From Kumtagia sp963820075 (GTDB taxonomy: Bacteria; Pseudomonadota; Alphaproteobacteria; Rhizobiales; Rhizobiaceae): a stretch of 64,000 bases of DNA. The stretch covers positions 1-64,000 of the forward strand of contig CAWFYS010000021.1 of NCBI GenBank assembly GCA_963820075.1, read 5' to 3'. Made by a program: the position numbers and the translations under genes. The notes below the pieces were generated by a model. It was not told where the DNA came from. It saw only the letters and a program-made list of their open reading frames with translations, and made no database searches. Positions 1 through 7,975 of the stretch are shown here, piece after piece (the stretch's first letter is position 1; each line of letters begins with the position of its first letter).

Positions 1-455
1 GGCGCCGCCTTGGACGACAAAAACAGAGTTACTGGCGTCGACATCAGTTGCGACCGAAAGCGGTTTCGCTTGAACTGCTGTTCGGGTTCTTCGAGAAGTT
101 CCGCACATGGACAGGCGTTCATCTTTTGGCGGTACTGCTAGCAGCAGTCGCCACCGGGGTAATCCCCAAGACCACGTCGCCGGCAATGGCGATACCCGCC
201 GCGCGGCGCCGGTGATGCGCCAATACCCAACCTTGATGCGCCTTCAACAGAGGATGCGCGCGCACCGGACGGTACACCCGTGGAACCGCACACCGCCTAC
301 TGGCGACGCCGTCGGCGGGTGTGCAGCGTCTCTCGCGACCGTTGGGGTCGTCGACGGCGTCGCTGCCGTTGGGTGTGGCGCCGCTGGTAACCTTACAACT
401 ACGTCCGGGCGGACGCGCGTCGCTGACAACCGCTCATCATGGGATTGGCCATAAG
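1..455. other. Left edge, no supported gene
   Basis: Short frames exist on both strands, but none combines a ribosome binding site with a protein-like composition. One plus-strand frame without a start, running from the window edge to about 210, has a hydrophobic stretch and could be the tail of a gene that begins outside the window. I see no RNA gene or clear promoter here. Confidence 0.4.
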
Positions 456-950
456 ATGACCACGGCGATATGGGTGCTTCCCGTCCTTCTTCTCGCAATA
501 TTCCCAATCTCCGCCGCCGGTGCGGACGAGAAGGATTTTCTCGAGAACCTCTCCGGTAGCTGGAGTGGCTCGGGTCAAGTGCGGTTGAGGCCAGATTCAA
601 ATCCAGTGACTGTCTCCTGCAACCTCGATTCACGGTCAAACGGATCGGTCTTCAACATGGATGGCGCCTGCCGGGCGAAGGCTGTTTTCTCGCGTCGCAT
701 TGGCGTTGATCTTCATGTCAAGGGTACGCGCTATGTCGGCTCCTATATCGGTGCAAGGCGTGGCGCTGCACGGCTTTCTGGCGCGCGGTCGGGCGACACC
801 CTCAATCTTCAGGTTAGATGGCCGGACAGGGTGGCAAGCATGCACGTGGCGAGTTTGGGCACCGGGCGGATGCGCCTCGTCACGATGGAAACCCATGCTC
901 AGACCGGCAAAAGGGTCACGACCGCACAGATCGAGTTCAGCCGGAAGTAG
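456..950 (+). CDS. Hypothetical exported protein
   Basis: A 164-residue protein starting at ATG 456. A longer frame is open upstream, but only this start puts a signal peptide at the N terminus: a short polar head, a hydrophobic core of about 15 residues (WVLPVLLLAIFPIS) and an AGA-type cleavage site near residue 22. The mature part has the motif LSGSWSGSGQVRL and then many alternating polar and hydrophobic residues, which suggests a small beta-barrel or lipocalin-like periplasmic protein. I do not recognise the family with certainty. It stands alone in the accessory region upstream of the resolvase. Confidence 0.6.
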   Translation: MTTAIWVLPVLLLAIFPISAAGADEKDFLENLSGSWSGSGQVRLRPDSNPVTVSCNLDSRSNGSVFNMDGACRAKAVFSRRIGVDLHVKGTRYVGSYIGARRGAARLSGARSGDTLNLQVRWPDRVASMHVASLGTGRMRLVTMETHAQTGKRVTTAQIEFSRK

Positions 951-1036
951 AGGGACTGTCGCAGCCGTCGACCCCCCAGTTGGGTGCTCGTCTGCTTAGT
1001 CAGCGTTCGACGACAAACTTCAAACGGGTGACAGTT

Positions 1037-1143
1037 TCACATGACCTTGCCCTAGTGAGACCCGAAACAGTGCCTCAAAATAGGCTCACATGAATTGTAT
1101 CTTGACGGTTTGGTCGAAAGTATCGCATAGTGGTCTCACATGA
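1037..1143. promoter_or_regulatory. Probable res recombination site, three phased repeats
   Basis: The octamer TCACATGA occurs three times, at 1037-1044, 1086-1093 and 1136-1143, so the spacings are 49 and 50 bases. An inverted partner TGAGACC at 1056-1062 matches GGTCTCA at 1132-1138, and GGTCTCA recurs after the gene at 1738-1744. Evenly spaced repeats directly upstream of a serine resolvase are the layout of res sites, where the enzyme binds and recombines and usually also represses its own promoter. The assignment is by position and repetition only. Confidence 0.55.
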
Positions 1144-1162
1144 ACCTTGAGAGACTGAAACC

Positions 1163-1720
1163 ATGGCCATAATCGGCTACGCCCGCGCATCGACCACGGA
1201 CCAGCAGGCTGGGCTTGAGGGCCAGCTTCGTGACCTCGAAAGGTCAGGATGCACCAAGATATTCCAGGAATTGCTTTCCTCGGTCGCTGCAAAGCGCCCT
1301 CAGCTTGAGGCGGCCCTTGAATGGATTCGCGACGGTGACACGTTTCTTGTCACCAAGCTTGACCGCCTGGCCCGCTCAGTGGCGGACCTTGTGACGATCA
1401 CTGCAACACTCAAAACGAAGGGTGTCGACCTCCGCATTCTGTCCATGAACCTCGACACCGGGACGCCGACGGGGAAGCTGATGTTGAACCTGCTGGGTTC
1501 GATCGCCGAGTTCGAGCGCGAACTGATGCTTGAGCGGCAGCGGGAAGGAATCACCAGGGCCAAGGCCGATGGGAAGTACCAGGGGCGCCGACCAACGGCT
1601 CGCCGAAGGGCTGCGGATGTGATGCTGCTCAAATCGGAGGGCAAGTCCGCGAGCGACATCGTAAAGGCGCTGGGGATCAGTCGGGCCAGCGTGTTTCGCA
1701 TCATGGCCGAAAGCCGCTAA
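1163..1720 (+). CDS. Serine recombinase, resolvase/invertase family
   Basis: A 185-residue protein of normal size for a small Tn3-type resolvase. The catalytic domain starts with IGYARASTTDQ, where Ser10 is the nucleophile, and carries the active-site arginine motif LDRLARS near residue 70. A linker rich in basic residues follows, then a C-terminal helix-turn-helix (SASDIVKALGISRASVFRIM). It would cut and rejoin DNA at paired short sites, most likely the phased repeats just upstream. ATG 1163 is preceded by GAGAG. No transposase of the same transposon is visible, so it may serve a genomic island or be a leftover. Confidence 0.85.
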   Translation: MAIIGYARASTTDQQAGLEGQLRDLERSGCTKIFQELLSSVAAKRPQLEAALEWIRDGDTFLVTKLDRLARSVADLVTITATLKTKGVDLRILSMNLDTGTPTGKLMLNLLGSIAEFERELMLERQREGITRAKADGKYQGRRPTARRRAADVMLLKSEGKSASDIVKALGISRASVFRIMAESR

Positions 1721-1939
1721 CTGAGAAAGAGCGGCACGGTCTCATTCGTGTGACGGCGTCTTGGACATCGCGCTTGAGGGCGGCGGGCGGTTTATGTCAG
1801 CGGGTGCGGAAGGTTGACTAATAGAAAAGCCCGCCGAGGGGTCGGGGGAAACCATCGACGGGCTGACCTGGTGGTGCTCCCAGGCTGAGGTATGTTCTTA
1901 CGGAGTACGAACGCGGCGGCCACGAAATAGTTCCGAGAG

Positions 1940-2092
1940 TTACTCCCGCACGGAAACGTCAACACCGACATCAGGTGGTGGAGCGCGTAGCACCTTGTGC
2001 CCGCCGCCCTTGCGATTCTCTTCCGCGATCCTCTGGCCGAAGCTGTACGCGGCAAATGCGGCAATTGCTGCGGCTAGTATTTTAAGTCCCAT
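1940..2092 (-). CDS. Small membrane-anchored protein
   Basis: A 50-residue protein. The start is set by a strong ribosome binding site (AGGAGGT, 5 bases before ATG 2092) although the frame stays open further upstream. Residues 3-17 form one hydrophobic segment (LKILAAAIAAFAAYSF) followed by a charged tail (RIAEENRKGGGHK) and a proline-rich end. It is probably an inner-membrane peptide with the tail in the cytoplasm. No family is recognised. Confidence 0.55.
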   Translation of the reverse strand: MGLKILAAAIAAFAAYSFGQRIAEENRKGGGHKVLRAPPPDVGVDVSVRE

Positions 2093-2220
2093 GGCTACCT
2101 CCTGTCTCTCAGCAATAACCGTGCTGCGAGGAGCAGGTTCCAAAACCCCGATCCGCAACTTCTGTCAGCCAACTTCCAACCTGGACACTTTCGGAAACTT
2201 CTCTCCGCGATCAGGCTTGT

Positions 2221-3289
2221 AGGGCTTGATCCCGGTGTGTTTCCGTTTCGATTCCTTGGCGATTCGCGATACTCGAGGCCAGTTTGGTCGACGGCGGAGG
2301 TTACCGGAAGTACGAGGCTAACTGGTGTCGCCCGGTCCGCATCTTCCGCCAGCCGACATCAACGAGGTGCGGTTTTGACCTAGCGAAGCGCTAATCAAGG
2401 CCACCTTGCCCACCGCCGAGCCGCAGGGCTTCTGCGCTGGCAACCCGTTGCCGGATTTCCGGCGGACCCACACGTCGGCGAAACTATTCCAGTATCCTGT
2501 ATTGTCGCCAGGTATGGCTGTAGAGTTCTGTGGGTGAGGGCATTGATGAAGATCAGGCTAGGAATTGGGCGTTCCCGCACGGGCGGCAAGCCGAACCACG
2601 CTTGGCGGGACTTTTTCACCTTCCCTGTCGCGAGCCATCGACATGGACAAACAGGCCGCGACTATGCTGGGCAACGGTGCCCAGGATGCGCGTGAAGGAT
2701 ATGGTGAATGGCCTCCGAGCGCCCTTGCTCGCGAGATCAACAAGCTGCCCCGATTTGAGGGAGTGGAGACTAACTATCGGCCATCGAACGAGGCTGCGCT
2801 GGGGAATGCCAACCCCACCGGAGCGCATGAGGGGCAACGCGGATCGCGGCACGACGAACATCCGTCATCCGAATTACAGCCGCTGGCGACGTGGATGGGC
2901 GTCGAGAACCCCTGCGTGGTCCCAGCGACGAGCTTTGCGAGCTAGGCCCGAGGAAGGACGTGAACGGCAAGGTTCCGAACTTCTGGTTCGGGCTGGATGC
3001 ACGGAATTTGGCATCGCGAAGGGCGAGGAGGCCCGTGAGAACCTTGGCCGCCGCATCATGGCCCATTCAACTGCGGTGCTTACTCCATGGAGCGCATAGC
3101 AAACTCACTGGGCCACGCACGGAGGAGGCTTAGGTCGCTCACTACGTTCTGCGCCGACTGCCTCCATCCAAACCCATCATGGCTTCCATGTGCCCCTTGG
3201 CTGTCGTCGCTTTGATCTGTAGACTGAGCCACACGAGCGGCCAAGCGAGGCTGGTTGTGCGGAAGAGGGCTGACCGGCGAAAGCAAGAA
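2221..3289. other. Region without a supported gene
   Basis: About 1.07 kb with overlapping open frames on both strands but no recognisable domain. The best candidate is a plus-strand frame at 2643-2945 (ATG start, about 100 residues, N-terminal MDKQAATMLGNGAQ), which has no convincing ribosome binding site. The region may be decayed accessory DNA. I see no RNA gene or clear repeat. Confidence 0.4.
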
Positions 3290-3499
3290 CTACGCCCTCC
3301 GGGCCCGTTCAAGCTCCGCGAGGCGATCTTCGCGCAACCCTTGCATTCCTTCCAAGTCCGCGAGCCGACGTTCGGCATCCTTTGTCTGGTGGCCCGCAGT
3401 TCGGAGATCCGCAATGAGTTGGCGCAGGTGAAACACAGCCGAAGACCCCGCTCGAACCTGTCTTCGGGTCTTTTCGAGGTCGGTTTCAGGTGCGCCCAT
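3290..3499 (-). CDS. Small coiled-coil hypothetical protein
   Basis: A 69-residue, strongly charged helical protein (DLEKTRRQVRAGSS, then HLRQLIADLRTAGH and ERRLADLEGMQGLREDRL). It resembles a widespread family of short rhizobial proteins with the same order of heptad-like segments and a central RTAGH-type turn, function unknown. Its ATG directly follows the stop codon of a 22-codon frame with a better ribosome binding site, so it may be translated by coupling. Confidence 0.55.
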   Translation of the reverse strand: MGAPETDLEKTRRQVRAGSSAVFHLRQLIADLRTAGHQTKDAERRLADLEGMQGLREDRLAELERARRA

Positions 3500-3568
3500 C
3501 TAGACGATATAGGCTTCGTTTCGAAGAAGGGTAGCGATATGGCTGATCTGTTGGCACTGAATAACCAT
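3500..3568 (-). CDS. Possible 22-residue leader peptide
   Basis: A short frame starting MVIQCQQISHIATLL, with GGGAGG eight bases before its ATG. It ends TAG followed at once by the ATG of the coiled-coil gene. The arrangement suggests translational coupling, or a broken N terminus of the downstream gene. It is too short to judge by composition. Confidence 0.3.
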   Translation of the reverse strand: MVIQCQQISHIATLLRNEAYIV

Positions 3569-3759
3569 CGCCCCTCCCGCCTATGCGCAGAGCCGCCACA
3601 ATCGTGATGGAACGGGCGCTCGTAATGCGCTTTTAGTCGGTAGCGAAAACCCGACACAGGAGCGAGCAATGCCTAGACAGCCAGAGCCAGGCCAACCGGG
3701 AACGACTGACCAAAGGCCTCGCTGGGAAGGCCCGCCGGAGAATCGACCTCGCGGCTACC

Positions 3760-4116
3760 TTGCCGGCGGAAGACGATCCAACCGTCGAGCGCGACGCTGC
3801 GGGCGAGAACCTTGCCGATCCGGATAGGAGCACGTTAAGCGACGCGTTCACAACAGGCGGCAATCCGCCAAGGTCTGAGGAAGATGTTGAGCGTACGCGT
3901 CGCCGCGCGTTTGCGATGTGGGAGCGCGACGGAAGACCGGAGGGCTCCCCTGATGCATATTGGTACCAGGCCGAGCGTGACTTACGAGAGCCGGTGACCG
4001 CTCAGGCCCTCGCTGTCCGTACAGGCCTTAACATTGACGAGGCGCAGGACTTGATTGACCGGCTTGGCGCCGATTGGGAACTGTTGGAGCAGGCAGCATC
4101 AAGTCGGGCCTCATGA
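3760..4116 (+). CDS. DUF2934 domain protein
   Basis: About 118 residues. The middle part (AFAMWERDGRPEGSPDAYW, about 48-66) fits the DUF2934 family, small proteins of unknown function common on rhizobial chromosomes and plasmids. The C-terminal 35 residues, with GLNIDEAQDLIDRLG, resemble the DUF3606 helical repeat. The start is uncertain: the only initiation codon in frame is TTG 3760, while a better ribosome binding site (AGGAG) precedes ATG 3669 in another frame that ends early. A frameshift near 3700-3760 is possible. Confidence 0.6.
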   Translation: MPAEDDPTVERDAAGENLADPDRSTLSDAFTTGGNPPRSEEDVERTRRRAFAMWERDGRPEGSPDAYWYQAERDLREPVTAQALAVRTGLNIDEAQDLIDRLGADWELLEQAASSRAS

Positions 4117-4345
4117 GAAGCAGCCGCCCGACAGGCAGCCGCGTGCTGCAATATAGGCGTTGGCATCGGCGCTCCGTCACAGCGCTTTTGATCGCCGATG
4201 AGGCCTCGAGCGCAAATCGCAACGTTTGTACCACCGGCTCGGACGGGCGCGATTGTAGATTCCGCCAAACGTCGATGAGGACTGGAACGATGTTCTGATT
4301 CGGCGCGTTGATGGCAGGCGTGAAATTAAAAACTGAAGGGCGGGC
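4117..4345. other. Intergenic spacer
   Basis: A 229-base gap before the LuxR-type regulator, presumably carrying its promoter. No clear -35/-10 pair or palindrome was found. Confidence 0.35.
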
Positions 4346-5116
4346 ATGGAACAAGCTATTCAATCGAACCGAATGCTACAGCTCCCGGTCAATGCGGGAT
4401 ACGAACCGGCAATCGGAAGCAATCACTTGGATGGCGGCGCCGAGCAAGCAAGTAGAACTTTGGTTGTGATCGACACGCGAGTTCGTGATCGCGAGTGTCT
4501 CGCTGGATGCATCGCCGCGAGAAAGGCGGATATGGACGTTGTGGCGCTTGGGTCATTTGCGGATTGGAACCTGGAGCGTGATCTTCATCCGCCACTGGTT
4601 GCAGTCATGGTCAACGTAGGGGGCCGTTCGTTCAGGGGTCCGAGCGTGGCCGAAGAAATCAGGAAGCTCGTTTCCGAATGTGGCGCCACGCCGGTCATAG
4701 CGATGGCCGATACGGACGAATTGGGGGAGATATTTCAGGCGCTTGACTGTGGCGTCCGGGGCTTCATCCCCTCAACAATGGGAATCAGCGTTTGTGTCGA
4801 GGCCGTTAGCCTGGTTCTGGCTGGAGGTGTATTTGTGCCGGCTAGTTGCTTGGCAAGTGCCTCCCGTCAAATGCTGGCGACGAGTGACGCCACCAAGCGG
4901 CAGGCAAGCATTTTCACCAACCGTCAGTCCGATGTCGTGGAGGCACTCAAGCGCGGCAAGACGAACAAGATCATCGCGTATGAACTCAACATGCAAGAGA
5001 GCACGGTCAAGGTTCACGTCCGCCACATCATGAGGAAGCTCAAGGCCACGAACAGGACCGAGGTGGTCTACAAGCTCAATGAAATGGGCCACCAAGACGA
5101 ACGTAAAGTGCTGTAA
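4346..5116 (+). CDS. LuxR-type transcriptional regulator with degenerate receiver
   Basis: A 256-residue protein. Residues about 38-155 have the outline of a response-regulator receiver (TLVVIDTRVRD at strand 1, GVRGFIP at strand 5), but the phosphoacceptor position lies in VAVMVNVGG with no aspartate, and the conserved lysine before helix 5 is replaced in FIPSTMG. Residues about 190-245 are a GerE/LuxR helix-turn-helix (TNRQSDVVEALKRGKTNKII, then STVKVHVRHIMRKL). It should bind DNA, but activation by phosphotransfer is unlikely. No sensor kinase is nearby. The gene stands alone in the accessory region. Confidence 0.8.
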   Translation: MEQAIQSNRMLQLPVNAGYEPAIGSNHLDGGAEQASRTLVVIDTRVRDRECLAGCIAARKADMDVVALGSFADWNLERDLHPPLVAVMVNVGGRSFRGPSVAEEIRKLVSECGATPVIAMADTDELGEIFQALDCGVRGFIPSTMGISVCVEAVSLVLAGGVFVPASCLASASRQMLATSDATKRQASIFTNRQSDVVEALKRGKTNKIIAYELNMQESTVKVHVRHIMRKLKATNRTEVVYKLNEMGHQDERKVL

Positions 5117-5392
5117 GCCGGGGGCGCGGCAGCGCAGAGCATTGCCACGCCTATATAGCGCATTGCCTCAGAATTGGCGCCGGTGAGCGGCGTCGATTGC
5201 GCCGCATTTTGGCACCGGAAATAGTCAAACGCCTCTCAGCCGGGCTGGATTTTGTAACGCCGGCACGCGCACCAATTTCGTTCCAGTTGAATGACTGGGT
5301 ATCCGAGGTTCTGCGCGCCGTCGAATGTGGCTATGATGCCGGGCAAACAGAACTCGCCTGGCATCAGCATTCACCATCAAGACTGAAGGCGC
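5117..5392. other. Intergenic region
   Basis: About 275 bases. A plus-strand frame from TTG 5197 (MRRILAPEIVKRLSAGLDF) is open for some 70 codons before it runs antisense through the next gene. It has no ribosome binding site and I do not call it. No terminator is evident after the LuxR gene. Confidence 0.3.
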
Positions 5393-5637
5393 CTACTCCT
5401 TGGGTACCGAAATGTTGTTGCGCTGCTTGCGCCGTACGAACCACAGATACCCGCCTACGACCAAAATGGCCGGAACGCCGACACCGGCCACAGGACCGGG
5501 CGCTCCGAGGGACTTGGAGCCCCGGCACCCCATCCAAGGCCGGGCGTCGGTCCCCGGTCGATTGGTTTGGCGGCCAAGGCCGGAGATGACACAAGGCAGA
5601 ACAAGGCGGCGAAAGAAACTGCTCGAAGCGTTAACAT
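5393..5637 (-). pseudogene. Small exported or membrane protein, frameshifted
   Basis: The 5' part (ATG 5637, with AGGAG just upstream) encodes a signal peptide ending LVSSPALAA. The 3' part in another frame encodes PGPVAGVGVPAILVVGGYLW and a basic tail FVRRKQR, a C-terminal membrane anchor seen in many short rhizobial proteins. The two halves join if one base is added to the GGGG run (CCCC at 5520-5523 on the plus strand). The intact product would be about 80 residues: signal peptide, short linker, one membrane helix. It is either a deletion or a base-call error. Confidence 0.6.
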
Positions 5638-5776
5638 GCATGCTCCTATCAAAGGCAAATTTGACCTTCCCTCAAAGGCCGCTTAGCTCGAATACTAGTT
5701 CTAACGTTCGCCGGTGGGACAGGTAAGGTGGCCATACGAAGTAGTCACATCTGTCTACATCGCGAGTTGAATATTG

Positions 5777-5974
5777 CGTGTTTGCATTCGAGGAGAGCTT
5801 CCCGTGTGCAAGCCACTCGTGCCTATTCGCTTCATACAGCGCGAAACACGTCCCCGTAGTCCGTTATCCACAGTTTCGTGTTTGGATTCGAGGAGAGCTT
5901 CCCGTGTGCGAGCCACTAGTGCCTATTCGCTTCATAGAGCGCGAACGCATCCCCGTAGTCCGTTATCCCAGTTT
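5777..5974. repeat. Tandem duplication, two ~100-base copies
   Basis: Positions 5777-5876 and 5877-5974 are near-identical, both beginning CGTGTTTG. They differ at a few bases and by two deleted bases. The duplicated segment is the 3' end of the monooxygenase remnant. In the copy nearer the gene a base change turns a glutamate codon into TAG. Confidence 0.85.
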
Positions 5975-6330
5975 GGGTCAGGCATCGGGCCAGCATTGCT
6001 GCGTCCTCGAGCGCGATGCCTGCACCCTGCGCCATATGCGGCTTCATCGGATGGCAGGCGTCGCCCAGCAGGACGAGACGACCGTGGCTCCGCAAAGGTA
6101 GCGGATCGCGGTCGAAGAACGCCATTTCGTCCCTTCGTCGGTGGAATTCTGTTAGAGCCTGGACGATCGGGTGGAACCGGGCAAAGGCCTCTGCCATCTC
6201 TTCCCGACTGCTGTCAACGAAAGGGCCTTCGATAGCCCAAGCGGGACTGCGGTACGCCGGTCACGTAAGAGTATTCGTCGCGGGGCCCGGTTGGTGAATA
6301 TACCCATCATGTGGCGGTCCGGGCCTCAAC
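5916..6330 (-). pseudogene. Flavin-dependent monooxygenase remnant
   Basis: The longest open part (5916-6197, 93 residues) holds the second FAD-binding motif of class A hydroxylases, GRLVLLGDACHPMKPHMAQG, as in salicylate or 3-hydroxybenzoate 6-hydroxylases, then EDAAMLARCL. Upstream, matching pieces (MMGIFTNRAPR, DEYSYVTGVP, EGPFVDSSREEM) lie in different frames, so at least two frameshifts separate them, and the N-terminal two thirds are missing. The 3' end is tandemly duplicated. This is a dead gene for aromatic ring hydroxylation, typical island debris. Confidence 0.7.
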
Positions 6331-6373
6331 CATTTTGACGCAGTCCTCGAAATCGAATCCGTAGCCTCCGCTA
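6307..6373 (-). pseudogene. 3' part of small membrane protein gene split by IS nest
   Basis: This piece encodes SGGYGFDFEDCVKMVEARTA and a stop at 6307-6309. It joins in frame to the 5' part at 10748-10931 once the insertion sequences and one copy of the TA duplication are removed, giving an 82-residue protein. See the 5' part for the description. Confidence 0.6.
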
Positions 6374-6486
6374 GACGTTATGACCGTGGTGTGAGCGGCG
6401 GCCCGTCCCTAGTCTTTGCAGGCTTAAAGCAAACGGGGGTTGCTCGGCAGTGCCGAGCCTTGCCCCAAGCAAAGGAAGGACGGGCC

Positions 6487-7599
6487 ATGGCAGAAGATAA
6501 GGCTTTTTACGTCGGTGTCGATGTGTCGAAGGCCAAGCACGCGATCGCGATTGCGGAGGGGGGCCGGGAAGGAGAGGTGCGCTATTTCGGCGAGATCGAG
6601 GCGACGCCGGCGGCGGTGGAGCGCTTCGTGCGCAAGCTGGAGAAGAAGCATTCTGGCCTGCATTTCTGCTATGAAGCCGGCCCGACCGGCTACGGACTCT
6701 ACCGGCAGATCGTTACGCTCGGCCACCGCTGCGATGTCGTTGCGCCCTCGCTGATCCCCAAGCGCGCAGGCGAGCGCGTCAAGACCAACCGACGCGACGC
6801 GGTCACTTTGGCGCGGCTGTTGCGGGCGGGCGAACTGAACGGGATCTGGGTTCCTGACGCGGTCGATGAAGCGGTGCGCGATCTGGTGCGGGTTCGGGCC
6901 GCAGCGAGCGAGGATCTGCGCAAGAAACGCCAGCACCTCCTCTCCTTCCTTTTGCGCCATGGTCGGGTCTTTACCGGCCGCAAGAACTGGAGTGCCGCCC
7001 ATGCGCGCTGGCTTGCGGCGCAGAAGTTTGATCATCCGGCCCAGCAGATCGTCTTGCAGGACCATGTCGACGTCATCACCGATGCACAGAGCCGGCTGGA
7101 GCGGCTCGATGCCCAGCTGGCCGAACTGGCGCCGAGCTGGTCGATGGCCCCGGTAGTGGCGGCCTATCAGGCGCTGCGCGGCGTCTCCTTCATCGTCGCC
7201 GTCACCTTCGCGAGCGAAGTCGGCGATGTCCGTCGCTTCGACAATCCGCGGCAGTTGATGGCCTTTCTCGGCCTGGTGCCGTCGGAGCGGTCGACCGGCG
7301 ACACGGTCAAGCGCGGCGGCCTGACGCTGGCCGGCAACCGCCGCGCCCGCCGCGTCCTGGTCGAAGGCGCCTGGAGCTATCGCCATCCCGCCCGGGTGAC
7401 GGAGACCATTCGCATCCGTCTCGCGGGCCTGCCGAAGGGCGTGCGGGAGATCGCCTGGAAGGCGCAGACACGGCTTTGCGCCCGCTACCGGCGCATGACG
7501 GCGGCGGGCAAGAAGGCCCCCATCGTGGTTGCGGCGATCGCGCGTGAGATGGCCGCTTTCCTGTGGGCTATCGGCCACCAAGTCGAACCGGTGCGCTGA
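6487..7599 (+). CDS. IS110/IS1111-family transposase
   Basis: A 370-residue DEDD-type recombinase. The N-terminal domain has YVGVDVSKAKHAI with the first aspartate, CYEAGPTGYGLYRQ with the glutamate, and KTNRRDAVTLARLLRAGEL with further acidic residues. The C-terminal Transposase_20 domain contains GVSFIVAVTFASEVGDVRRF and GLVPSERSTGDTVKRGG, with the serine thought to attack DNA. ATG 6487 is preceded by GGAAGGACGGGCC. It is the full length of the family and likely active. It differs from the copy at 9522-10634 by a few residues, for example Lys5 against Arg5. Confidence 0.92.
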   Translation: MAEDKAFYVGVDVSKAKHAIAIAEGGREGEVRYFGEIEATPAAVERFVRKLEKKHSGLHFCYEAGPTGYGLYRQIVTLGHRCDVVAPSLIPKRAGERVKTNRRDAVTLARLLRAGELNGIWVPDAVDEAVRDLVRVRAAASEDLRKKRQHLLSFLLRHGRVFTGRKNWSAAHARWLAAQKFDHPAQQIVLQDHVDVITDAQSRLERLDAQLAELAPSWSMAPVVAAYQALRGVSFIVAVTFASEVGDVRRFDNPRQLMAFLGLVPSERSTGDTVKRGGLTLAGNRRARRVLVEGAWSYRHPARVTETIRIRLAGLPKGVREIAWKAQTRLCARYRRMTAAGKKAPIVVAAIAREMAAFLWAIGHQVEPVR

Positions 7600-7975
7600 A
7601 GATGCGCTACGCTTGCGCCCGCAAGATCGCGCTTGAGGCAAACGCTCGTCTCCCACGGGCGCCGCCGCTGAAGCTCATTTGACCGGCTTCAATCCGGCGG
7701 CAACACCGGACGGCACGGCGACGGGATGTGGCCACGGTGGGGAATTCCCGCGCAACACTAACGTGGCTGGGCACTGGCCCAACGCCCGAAACTAGACAGG
7801 GATAGCCCAAGACGAATTACGGAAGTGCGGTAACCAACCCGCGGATAAGAGCTGGATCAACCGTCGTCTCAAGGCCCATCCCGTCCCCGTGCCGTCCCCC
7901 ATCAACGGCAACAAACCTGTGGCAAAGACATGGGGCGGACAAATCTGCATATCACCCTTGACCACGGTCATAAGA
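7600..7975 (+). ncRNA. Candidate IS1111 guide-RNA region
   Basis: The 3' non-coding end of the left IS1111-like element has 376 bases, several G/C-rich inverted segments and no open frame of note. In this subgroup the structured RNA that pairs with target and donor DNA is reported from this end. Its borders cannot be set without folding. The same region is repeated in the right copy at 9146-9521. Confidence 0.4.

Larger units (their letters stand above)
6374..7975 (+). mobile_element. IS110-family element, IS1111-like, left copy
   Basis: A 1602-base element with one transposase gene. Subterminal inverted repeats TTATGACCGTGGT (6378-6390) and its complement (7961-7973) lie 4 and 2 bases from the ends, as in the IS1111 subgroup; classical IS110 elements lack such repeats. 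About 370 bases after the transposase are non-coding, the place where IS1111-type elements are reported to encode their guide (bridge/seek) RNA. The right end abuts the terminal repeat of the neighbouring IS630 element exactly. The ends were fixed by comparison with the inverted right copy. Confidence 0.8.

Noticed and set aside
5197..5589. Plus-strand coding region from TTG 5197
   Set aside because: No ribosome binding site, and its second half is antisense to the signal-peptide gene at 5393-5637.
6391..6486. Longer start for the left IS1111-like transposase
   Set aside because: The added residues lie in the element leader and include its inverted repeat. The start at 6487 has a ribosome binding site and begins the conserved domain.
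6424..7656. Long open frame on the minus strand across the IS1111-like transposase
   Set aside because: Mirror frame of a GC-rich gene; its protein is Arg/Gly/Asp-rich with no domain. The same holds for the plus-strand frame at 9339-10697.
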